This document shows positions 34,682-41,817 of a DNA stretch of 64,000 nucleotides, in pieces. The stretch covers positions 2,855,501 through 2,919,500 of the forward strand of contig NZ_CP042435.1 in NCBI RefSeq assembly GCF_007971225.1. The letters are read 5' to 3'. The number at the start of each line of letters is the position of its first letter. Within the stretch, counting starts at the first letter, position 1. The stretch is from Panacibacter ginsenosidivorans. Its GTDB lineage: Bacteria > Bacteroidota > Bacteroidia > Chitinophagales > Chitinophagaceae. The notes beneath the pieces are model-generated. The model was not told where the DNA came from, did no database searches, and saw only the letters and a list, made by a program, of their open reading frames with translations. The translations under genes were made by a program, and so were the position numbers.

Positions 34682-34808
34682 TTCATGGCATCGTCCCTTG
34701 CGTCGCACACTTGTACTGAGGATACTTAGTTCATCAGCCTGTATTTTCGCTGCTCAATAAGGTACCGGACGATGAAGTGCTTGCGACGCAACAGGCGATG
34801 CCATCAGC
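34682..34808. repeat. Paired dispersed repeat (both arms)
   Basis: Left arm: GGCATCGTCCCTTGCGTCGC then ACACTTGTACTG. Right arm: GATGAAGTGCTTGCGACGCA then ACAGGCGATGCCATC. The arms are 80-90 bp apart and inverted, in the wza-wzz gap. Confidence 0.88.
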
Positions 34809-34853
34809 AATTTTGCCTGTATCATAAAATTGCAACCATTTCTCAGGATGCCG

Positions 34854-37265
34854 TTACAACCGCAATATCGCAATTACAACACCGGCCAAAGAAGCAAGTG
34901 CACTTGAAATACCTATTACTTCACCGGTTGTGAGCCTGTTTGTTCTTTCTTCCTTTGCGGGAACAATAATCTCTGAACCCGGTTCTACATCGGGATACTT
35001 TTTAAAGAAAAGAAATGATCTTGTTGATTGCGCTTTACCGTTTGCTGCTATTACATATATCTTGCTTCTTCTGCCCGCGTCTGAAACACCACCTGCAGAT
35101 GAGAGATAGTCTTTAAAATTATACGATTTGTTATATGCTATTTGTGTGGGAAATAAAACACTGCCGCTTATTTTAACCTGGGCACTATACTTTGGCACAA
35201 TTAATTCATCTCTTGATTTTAAAACTACATCGTCCGGTGAGCCTGGGTTTGATAGTATCTTTCTGAAATCAAGTGGAATCTGGTCGTACTCTCTTTCTAT
35301 GTTTTGCGTAAGCTGTGTAGTAGAGTCGTTTAATTGCTGTTGTATATTGGCAATAGTCTGCTTCTTGAAAAGCCTGATGGTATCATCAAGATTATATCTT
35401 TTAATGAAAGCTCCTGCAGGATATGCTTCCGGTGTAAAACCACCAGCTCTTTTTAAAAGATCGCTTACGCGTTCTTCTCTTTTCTGTAAGACGTAAGGGC
35501 CGGGATATTGCAATTCTCCTGAAACAGTTACTGATTCAAGTTTAAGAAAGCCGGGTTTTCTTCTAATAGTTACCACATCATTGGGTTTTAATAGAACATT
35601 TTTATTAGGGTCGGCAAAATCTTCCATGCCGTTGATCTCAATAATATCACTTGCCCTTACATCAGCAAAAGTGAGCGTATCTCTTTGAATCAACCTTGCT
35701 ATTTCAATTTTTTGTGGATATGCTGCATCGGTTAAACCGCCTGATTGCAACACAAGATCTTTGAGTGTAAGGCTGTCATTGTATTCGTAAAAACCCGGAA
35801 CCCGTACTTCGCCCTGTACAGATATATAATAATCATCGCGCAATTCAAGAATAGATTTAATTACAATAGAATCTTCTCTTTTTAAAAGAATGTTTGTATT
35901 GCTTTCAGGATTAAAAGAAACAAGCTCTTTTGAAAGATCATCTTTCAGCCTGAATATCTGGCCCCTGCTCATGTAAGCATCTTCTCTTAATCCATCAGCT
36001 TTATTTATAAGGTCACCGACAGTCATACCAGGAGTTAATTCATAATTTCCTTCACGAAAAACTGCGCCTGAAATTTTTATCCTGTTGGTATACCGGTCAA
36101 GAATTTTTGCTATTTCAATTTTATCCCCTGCCTGCGGTATATATGTTGAATACGCAGTATTACTTACATCTTTTACAGTTAGTTCTTTCTCGGTAAACTG
36201 TGTTACTTTAATAGATGATCTGTATGCACTGTCTGCAAAGCCGGATGCAAATTCGAGAAGATTGGCAAATGTCTCACCCGGAAGCATTTCGAAAATACCG
36301 GGGCGTTTTACGTATCCCTGCAATTCAACCCTCGTTTTGTAAGAAGGTATTCTAATTACATCATTATCTTTTAGCGTTACATTGTCTGACTGATCTCCGT
36401 TTACAAGAAACCTGTATAAGTCTATTTTTTTATACAGCTTGTTATTTCTTATTAATTCTATTTCTCTGAAGCTGCCGGTTTGCAACGGCCCCCCACACAC
36501 AAACAAGGCATTGAATACTGTTGTTAGTGATGACAATGTATAATTACCAGGCTTGTTGCTCCCTATTATTGTAACTCGTATACTTCTGATATTACCAAGT
36601 GTTACAGAAAGTTTTGAGCGTCCATTTTGTAATGAGCTGTAAGCTGTTTTTTGCATGGCAATTTTCATGCGTTGTGTCGCTTCATCCAATGATAATCCTG
36701 CAACCTTTACCTGCCCAACATTAGGAATAGTAACCGCGCCTTCTGCACTTACCGATAAAGAAAAATTTGTTTCCTGCAAGCCATAAACAGAAAGCTCCAA
36801 ATCATCATCCGGGCCAACTGTATAATTTAACGGTGATGCTAACCTTATATTCGGTTCGAAGTTCAGGGTTGCATTATTGAAAAGTTCTGAGCCGAATATT
36901 TTAGGATCTATTAATGGTTTCTGAGCTCTTAACGAATCATAATAATAAAGACTGCTATCTCTACCCGGAAGAGTATCGTTAGATCTCATGCGGTTTGTAG
37001 AATAACCGGTTCTTGAATTAATAAGCTGTAGTCTTTGTTTAAGCTTTTGTATTTCCGTAGCAGGCATTCCTTTTGCTGCAGCCATTTGCAGAGCTTGTTC
37101 TATCGATATGCCTGCCTGTTGAATTTTATTAGAATAAAGAAGAATTTCAGCATCGCTTAACTGATCAACATGTATTTGCCTCAAATCCTGATTAAGTAAC
37201 CCTTGTGCCTGAAGCATTGTTATACTTGAAAACAGTAAGCAAAAAAATACGATAAGTTTTTTCAT
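34854..37265 (-). CDS. Polysaccharide export outer-membrane protein with multiple SLBB domains (Wza-like)
   Basis: 803 aa, signal peptide MKKLIVFFCLLFSSITMLQA. After a 120-residue coiled region, the Poly_export domain starts at LNYTVGPDDDLELSVYG (about 144-160). It is followed by several SLBB repeats: VEVRG-like KRPGIFEMLPGETFANLLEF, FREGNYELTPGMTVGDLINK, VRVPGFYEYNDSLTLKDLVL and LQYPGPYVLQKREERVSDLL. One C-terminal hydrophobic stretch (EVIGISSALASLAGVVIAIL) is the membrane helix. It forms the outer-membrane channel for the polymer. It is the first gene of the locus and has a long leader with an attenuator-like hairpin. Confidence 0.9.
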   Translation of the reverse strand: MKKLIVFFCLLFSSITMLQAQGLLNQDLRQIHVDQLSDAEILLYSNKIQQAGISIEQALQMAAAKGMPATEIQKLKQRLQLINSRTGYSTNRMRSNDTLPGRDSSLYYYDSLRAQKPLIDPKIFGSELFNNATLNFEPNIRLASPLNYTVGPDDDLELSVYGLQETNFSLSVSAEGAVTIPNVGQVKVAGLSLDEATQRMKIAMQKTAYSSLQNGRSKLSVTLGNIRSIRVTIIGSNKPGNYTLSSLTTVFNALFVCGGPLQTGSFREIELIRNNKLYKKIDLYRFLVNGDQSDNVTLKDNDVIRIPSYKTRVELQGYVKRPGIFEMLPGETFANLLEFASGFADSAYRSSIKVTQFTEKELTVKDVSNTAYSTYIPQAGDKIEIAKILDRYTNRIKISGAVFREGNYELTPGMTVGDLINKADGLREDAYMSRGQIFRLKDDLSKELVSFNPESNTNILLKREDSIVIKSILELRDDYYISVQGEVRVPGFYEYNDSLTLKDLVLQSGGLTDAAYPQKIEIARLIQRDTLTFADVRASDIIEINGMEDFADPNKNVLLKPNDVVTIRRKPGFLKLESVTVSGELQYPGPYVLQKREERVSDLLKRAGGFTPEAYPAGAFIKRYNLDDTIRLFKKQTIANIQQQLNDSTTQLTQNIEREYDQIPLDFRKILSNPGSPDDVVLKSRDELIVPKYSAQVKISGSVLFPTQIAYNKSYNFKDYLSSAGGVSDAGRRSKIYVIAANGKAQSTRSFLFFKKYPDVEPGSEIIVPAKEERTNRLTTGEVIGISSALASLAGVVIAILRL

Positions 37266-37383
37266 ACTATTTGTAATAAAGAAATTATTTACGGGTCGAA
37301 GCAGGTCGGTATCTAAAACTAAAAGCAGCGCAATATAAAAAATTTGAAACTATCAATGCAAAGCTTCGCCATGTGAGTCCCAT

Positions 37384-37426
37384 ATATAAAAAAGTATCAG
37401 TCACTTTACATCCCCGACCGATACTT
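37384..37426 (-). terminator. Leader terminator/attenuator of the exopolysaccharide operon
   Basis: On the minus strand AAGTATCGGTC pairs with GACTGATACTT (11 bp, one G-T wobble) around a 13-base loop and is followed by a run of seven T. No minus-strand gene lies between the rpsA terminator and this point, so it sits in the 5' leader of the 34854-37265 gene, about 120 nt before its start. Confidence 0.65.
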
Positions 37427-37469
37427 AGCTGTTAGCAATATAGATACTCATTTTTTTAAACGACGGTGG

Positions 37470-37477
37470 CAAAGATA
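37470..37477 (-). promoter_or_regulatory. Candidate -7 element of the exopolysaccharide operon
   Basis: TATCTTTG on the minus strand, fits TAnnTTTG and is followed by the common CC. It would start a leader of about 195 nt containing the attenuator hairpin. No clear -33 TTTG at the usual distance. Confidence 0.5.
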
Positions 37478-37587
37478 GTAATTTTAGTATGTGGACGACA
37501 GCTTTAACAAATGACTAAACAGCATGCTGAACCAATTCATTTCAAATAAAAAGACATAAGCTTCGTTACTTGTTTAACTTCATTAAA

Positions 37588-38766
37588 ATGAATCAGCGAT
37601 ATTATTCTTTAGATGTATTTCGTGGTGCTACAGTAGCATTAATGATCATGGTAAATAACCCGGGATCGTGGGAGCACATTTACGCTCCATTAGATCATGC
37701 GCCATGGCATGGCTGTACGCCTACGGATCTTGTATTCCCATTCTTTCTTTTTGCGGTTGGTAATGCAATGGCCTTTGTAATGCCGAGAATGGAGCAGGCA
37801 GGAACTGCCTATTTTTTGAAAAAAGTTTTTAAGAGAACACTGCTTATTTTTCTAATCGGCTTGTTCTTAAACTGGAGCCCCTTTTTAATGTGGCAAAACG
37901 ATACAATTGTTTTTAAATCATGGGAGTGGACAGACGCGGAAGGCATACAACATGGTATAAGAATCTTAGGAGTGCTGCAACGTATTGCATTGGCCTATTG
38001 TTTTGCATCACTGATCGTTTACTTTTTTAAAACAAAAGGTGCTTATGTTTTTGCAGCTGCATTACTACTATTTTATTGGGGCTTATGTTTTGCATTTGGT
38101 GATAAAACTGATCCTTATAGTTTGCAGGGATATTTTGGTACACATGTGGACAAAACTGTTTTGGGTGAGCCTCACATGTATCAAGGAGAAGGCGTCGCAT
38201 TTGATCCGGAAGGTCTCGCAAGCATTTTTGCGCCAATTGTTCAGGTGATTTTTGGTTATTTAGTCGGGCAATACATTCAACAAAAAGGTAAGACTTACGA
38301 AATGCTTTCCAATCTTTTTGTGGCCGGGGCAGTGCTTGCCTTCACCGGTTTGTTTTGGGGGCTTGCATTTCCCATCAATAAAAAAATATGGACAAGCAGT
38401 TATACCATTTATACTACGGGGCTGGCCATATTTACACTCTCTACTTTCATCTTTCTTATTGAATTCAAAAATATAAAAGGCGTGTGGAGCCGCTTCTTTG
38501 ATGTGTTTGGAAAGAACCCTTTATTCATTTTTGTATTGAGTGGTTTTCTTCCAAGGTTGCTTGCTTTAATCCGTATTCCCACAGAAGTTTCTGCAGAGGG
38601 AAAGCAACTTTACACGACACCATTTGGATGGTTTTACGAACATATTTGTAAAAACATTGCTCCTGATCTTAGAATCGGTTCTTTATTTTATGCGTTTTGC
38701 ATGATAGCCTTTTACTGGCTTATTGTTTATATGCTCGATAAAAAGAAAATCTATATAAGAGTTTAA
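37588..38766 (+). CDS. HGSNAT-like membrane acyltransferase (DUF5009/COG4299)
   Basis: 392 aa from the ATG at 37588; a TTG at 37570 is less likely. RYYSLDVFRGATVALMIMVN, then PWHGCTPTDLVFPFFLFAVG, is the start of the heparan-alpha-glucosaminide N-acetyltransferase-like family. Ten or so membrane helices follow, with IRILGVLQRIALAYCFASLI in the middle. Known relatives move acetyl groups across a membrane onto amino sugars; in bacteria the substrate is mostly unknown. Being divergent from the exopolysaccharide operon, it could acetylate the polymer or a cell-wall sugar, but this is inference. Confidence 0.85.
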   Translation: MNQRYYSLDVFRGATVALMIMVNNPGSWEHIYAPLDHAPWHGCTPTDLVFPFFLFAVGNAMAFVMPRMEQAGTAYFLKKVFKRTLLIFLIGLFLNWSPFLMWQNDTIVFKSWEWTDAEGIQHGIRILGVLQRIALAYCFASLIVYFFKTKGAYVFAAALLLFYWGLCFAFGDKTDPYSLQGYFGTHVDKTVLGEPHMYQGEGVAFDPEGLASIFAPIVQVIFGYLVGQYIQQKGKTYEMLSNLFVAGAVLAFTGLFWGLAFPINKKIWTSSYTIYTTGLAIFTLSTFIFLIEFKNIKGVWSRFFDVFGKNPLFIFVLSGFLPRLLALIRIPTEVSAEGKQLYTTPFGWFYEHICKNIAPDLRIGSLFYAFCMIAFYWLIVYMLDKKKIYIRV

Positions 38767-38790
38767 TTTAATGGGCCCAACTTTTACTTA

Positions 38791-38943
38791 GGCATCGAGC
38801 TTTGCTTGCGTCGCACTCTTGTACTGATGAATAGGTCTCAGCATTCAGTAATCAGCTGTCAGCTAAATACAATTTGCTTTACCTGAAAGCTCCTGCCTGA
38901 TCTGAACGTACAAGTGAGTGACACAACGAGGATGATAGCAGCA
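38791..38943. repeat. Paired dispersed repeat (both arms)
   Basis: Left arm: GCTTTGCTTGCGTCGCACTC then TTGTACTGATG (GCGTCGC dyad). Right arm: GAACGTACAAGTGAGTGACA then CAACGAGGATGATAGC (GTGACAC dyad). The arms can form 16 of 19 pairs in the plus-strand transcript. It lies 25 bp after the acyltransferase stop. Confidence 0.9.
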
Positions 38944-38982
38944 CTCTTGCTAAGTTCAAAAAACTTTCTAATCACAATAAAA

Positions 38983-39014
38983 ATAAAAGACCCCACATTA
39001 CTGCGGGGCCTTTG
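38983..39014 (-). terminator. rpsA terminator
   Basis: Stem CCCC/GGGG with flanking GA-rich closure: minus strand GGCCCCGCAGTAATGTGGGG followed by TCTTTTA. It lies 20 bp after the rpsA stop codon. Confidence 0.8.
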
Positions 39015-39031
39015 TTATAATTCATCCACTC

Positions 39032-40975
39032 TTATTCTTTATTGCCTTCTTCTTCTTTCAATTTTGCTTTGATCTCAGCTAAAGCACCCAGATCTCCCAA
39101 TGTTGCTTTTTCAACTTTTCCCTGAATATTCTTCACGGCTTTCTTGGTTTTATCTGCTTCTACTTTTGCTTCCTTCTTAGCAGCTTCTGCTTCCTCAGCT
39201 TTTGCCTGTTCCCATATGCGGCTATGGCTTAGAAGAATGCGTTTTTCGTTACGGTCGAATTCAATTACCTGGAATGGTAAAGTTTCTTCAGCCGTTACAG
39301 TTTTGCCATCTTCTTTTGTAAGATGACGTGCCGGTGCAAAACCTTCAAGCCCGTAAGGTAACTGAACGATTGCGCCTTTATCATCTTTGCGGATAACAGT
39401 TGCTTCCAATACAGTTCCAACTGCGAAAGTATCCTGCAATGCATTCCATGGATCTTCTTCAAGTTGTTTATGCCCAAGTTGCAGTTTCCTGTTTTCTTTA
39501 TCCACACCAAGAATAACCACATCAATATGTTCACCAACTTTAGTGTATTCAGAAGGATGGTTGAAACGTTTTAACCAGCTAAGATCGCTGATGTGGATCA
39601 TACCGCCGATACCTGGTTCAAGCTCCACAAACACGCCATAATTGGTAATGTTCTTCACCAAACCTTTGTGCTTGCTGCCTTCTGGATATTTGGTTTCAAT
39701 GCTGCTCCATGGGTCTTCAGTAAGCTGTTTGATAGAAAGGCTCATTTTACGTGAGTCTTTATCAAGTGTTACTACTTTAGCTTCATGCTCATCATTGAGT
39801 TTGAAGTATTCTTTAGCGTTGATCGGTGTATTTGCCCATGTAATTTCACTTACGTGTACAAGACCTTCAACACCTGGTTGAATTTCGAGAAATGCACCGT
39901 AATCTTCAATATTAACCACCTTACCTTTTACAACAGCGCCTTCGTGGATCCACTCAGGCAGCACATCCCAGGGATGAGGAGTTAATTGTTTCAAACCAAG
40001 GCTGATACGTTTTTTGTCGTCGTCGAAATCGAGTACCACCACATTCAGTTTCTGGTCCATCTTCAGCACCTCGCTTGGATGAGAGATACGGCCCCATGAA
40101 ATATCGGTGATATACAACAGACCATCCAAACCACCAAGGTCCATAAATGCACCGAAGTCTGTAATATTCTTAACAGTACCTTCAAGCACCTGGCCTTTTT
40201 CAAGTTTGCTCATGATCTCTGCACGTTGTGCTTCGATATCGCTTTCGATAAGCGCTTTATGAGAAACAACAGCATTCTTAATGGCTTCATTGATCTTAAC
40301 CACTTTGAATTCCATTGTTTTACCTACAAACTGATCGTAATCAGTAACGGGCTTAACATCGATCTGGCTGCCTGGCAAGAATGTTTCCATACCAAATACA
40401 TCCACAATAAGACCGCCTTTGGTTTTGCTTGTAACCAGGCCGGTAACCACCTCGCCAGTTTTGTGCACTTCCACAATTCTTTCCCATGCACGGAAAATGC
40501 GGGCAGATTTGCGGCTAAGAAAAAGGTGACCATTTCTGTCTTCTTTTTCAACTACCATCACTTCCACGTCATCACCTATTTTAATATTAGGCGTATCGCG
40601 GAATTCATTCAGGGAAACCAGACCATCGCTTTTAAAACCGATGTTAATAACAACATCTGTCTTGGTCAAAGCAACAATATTACCATTTACAATTTCACCA
40701 TCTTCAATGGCTACGAAAGTGCTGTCATACACTTTGTCGTATTTTTCTTTTTCTTCCTGAGAATAATGAGAAACATTGCGTTTATCAATACTCCAGTCAA
40801 AATCATCATGTGCAGCTACGGTTTCTTCAACGGGTTGAGGTATAGATTCTGCTACAGCAGCTTCCACTACAGGTGCATTTGTTGTCGCTGCAGAAGCTTC
40901 GGTGGTTACATTTTCAGCCACTGGAGCATTCTCCTGTACATCAGCGTTTTCGTTAACAATATTGTTTTCACTCAT
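39032..40975 (-). CDS. rpsA: 30S ribosomal protein S1
   Basis: 647 aa from the ATG at 40975; an upstream ATG at 41011 lies in the leader and overlaps the -7 element. An acidic Ala/Glu-rich N-terminal tail (1-75) precedes six S1 RNA-binding domains, recognisable by repeats such as GAFMDLGGLDGLLYITDISW, GAFLEIQPGVEGLVHVSEIT and GVFVELEPGIGGMIHISDLS. The C-terminal 60 residues are Lys/Ala/Glu-rich. It brings mRNA to the 30S subunit, which suits the weak Shine-Dalgarno sequences of Bacteroidota. Confident. Confidence 0.96.
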   Translation of the reverse strand: MSENNIVNENADVQENAPVAENVTTEASAATTNAPVVEAAVAESIPQPVEETVAAHDDFDWSIDKRNVSHYSQEEKEKYDKVYDSTFVAIEDGEIVNGNIVALTKTDVVINIGFKSDGLVSLNEFRDTPNIKIGDDVEVMVVEKEDRNGHLFLSRKSARIFRAWERIVEVHKTGEVVTGLVTSKTKGGLIVDVFGMETFLPGSQIDVKPVTDYDQFVGKTMEFKVVKINEAIKNAVVSHKALIESDIEAQRAEIMSKLEKGQVLEGTVKNITDFGAFMDLGGLDGLLYITDISWGRISHPSEVLKMDQKLNVVVLDFDDDKKRISLGLKQLTPHPWDVLPEWIHEGAVVKGKVVNIEDYGAFLEIQPGVEGLVHVSEITWANTPINAKEYFKLNDEHEAKVVTLDKDSRKMSLSIKQLTEDPWSSIETKYPEGSKHKGLVKNITNYGVFVELEPGIGGMIHISDLSWLKRFNHPSEYTKVGEHIDVVILGVDKENRKLQLGHKQLEEDPWNALQDTFAVGTVLEATVIRKDDKGAIVQLPYGLEGFAPARHLTKEDGKTVTAEETLPFQVIEFDRNEKRILLSHSRIWEQAKAEEAEAAKKEAKVEADKTKKAVKNIQGKVEKATLGDLGALAEIKAKLKEEEGNKE

Positions 40976-40985
40976 GATATAAAAT

Positions 40986-41004
40986 CCCGATGTTTTTGTT
41001 CGGG
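40986..41004 (-). promoter_or_regulatory. Hairpin in the rpsA leader
   Basis: CCCGA and TCGGG close a 9-base A-rich loop between the promoter and the rpsA start codon. A leader structure of this kind could serve the self-repression known for rpsA in other bacteria; this is inference. Confidence 0.4.
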
Positions 41005-41008
41005 GCGG

Positions 41009-41016
41009 CAAAAGTA
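41009..41016 (-). promoter_or_regulatory. rpsA -7 promoter element
   Basis: TACTTTTG on the minus strand (TAnnTTTG), followed by the frequent CCGCC. About 33 bp before the start codon. Confidence 0.6.
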
Positions 41017-41070
41017 AGTAAAATCAGGGAAATTGTGGATATCAGGTGGATTTTTTTGGTTTACAGGCGG

Positions 41071-41122
41071 TAGCATTTTATGGCGTCGGCTCTTGTGTCA
41101 CTCACTTCATGGTTCAGGGCAA
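41071..41122 (-). repeat. Dispersed repeat arm (GTGTCAC dyad)
   Basis: TAGCATTTTATGGCGTCGGC followed by TCTTGTGTCACTCACTTCAT, upstream of rpsA and downstream of the CBS gene. Confidence 0.8.
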
Positions 41123-41152
41123 TGATTAGCTGGATAACAGTCTGAGCCGGGC

Positions 41153-41191
41153 ATAAAAATGAAAATGTTCCGGTAATAGCCCGCCGGAACA
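41153..41191 (-). terminator. Terminator of the CBS-domain gene
   Basis: Minus strand TGTTCCGG/CCGGAACA (8 bp, 10-base loop) followed by TTTTCATTTTTA. It lies about 27 bp past the stop at 41218. Confidence 0.85.
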
Positions 41192-41217
41192 CTTTCTATA
41201 AAAAATTCAAACTTTTT

Positions 41218-41646
41218 TTAGGAATGAATATAATCCTGTAGGTGAGAAATGGTTTCCTGCTGGGTTAGTATGGTTTCTTTTACAACATCATTAATAGAAA
41301 TAATGCCAGCCAAAACATCTCCATTCATAACGGGTAAGTAACGAAGATTTTGGTTTGACATAAGTTCCATACAATGTTCAACAGTATCAGATGCAGCAAC
41401 TGGTGGAAAATCTTTGGTCATGATCTCACCAACCGTTGTATCGGTTGATGACCTGCCGTTTAATATCACTTTACGGGAATAATCGCGTTCTGTCATGATT
41501 CCAAGAAATCTATTATTTTCAGCAACTACCACGGAACCAATATTCTGCTCTGCCATAATATGCAGGGCATCTATAACTGTTATACCAGGTTCAACAGTAG
41601 TTACGTGATTTCCTTTACGACGGAGTATATCTGCAACTTTTCTCAT
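41218..41646 (-). CDS. CBS domain pair protein
   Basis: 142 aa from the ATG at 41646 (MRKVADILRRKGNHVTTVEP). An ATG at 41790 would add 48 residues of no family likeness. Two CBS domains: residues about 8-66 with GSVVVAENNRFLGIMTERDY, and about 75-132 with LRYLPVMNGDVLAGIISIND. Such stand-alone pairs bind adenine nucleotides and often act as energy sensors; no partner domain is present. It lies alone between rpsA and the cassette at 41.8-47.3 kb, with its own terminator. Family confident; role unknown. Confidence 0.9.
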   Translation of the reverse strand: MRKVADILRRKGNHVTTVEPGITVIDALHIMAEQNIGSVVVAENNRFLGIMTERDYSRKVILNGRSSTDTTVGEIMTKDFPPVAASDTVEHCMELMSNQNLRYLPVMNGDVLAGIISINDVVKETILTQQETISHLQDYIHS

Positions 41647-41817
41647 TTGGAAGCGAATTTTAGGAAAAGTTAAGATACGAAGATTTAGCGTAATGACAAA
41701 GTGTTGAGGCTGTGATTTAAAATAAAACTCTTTAATGTCACTCACTTTTAATACTCTGAAATGGAATAGCAAACCAAACTTACTTTCCAAAAATTAATTT
41801 TACAATATTTATTTTTT

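Larger units (their letters stand above)
37266..37587. other. Divergent regulatory region of the exopolysaccharide operon and the acyltransferase gene
   Basis: 322 bp without a gene. It contains a minus-strand -7 element (37470-37477), a minus-strand hairpin with a T-run in the leader (37384-37426), and a later segment, GATACCGACC in minus sense (37304-37313), that could pair with part of the hairpin. Confidence 0.65.

Noticed and set aside
38193-38201. GGCGTCGCA inside the acyltransferase gene
   Set aside because: It matches the repeat core only; the flanks CTTGTAC and CATCACC are missing and the codons fit the protein. Chance match.
40226-41017. A 263-codon open frame on the plus strand
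   Set aside because: It is wholly antisense to rpsA, whose six S1 domains are clear; the frame follows from codon bias of the opposite strand.
41734-41752. TGTCACTCACTT upstream of the CBS gene
   Set aside because: It resembles the GTGTCAC-type arm but lacks the left half and the GTAC end; too weak to count.
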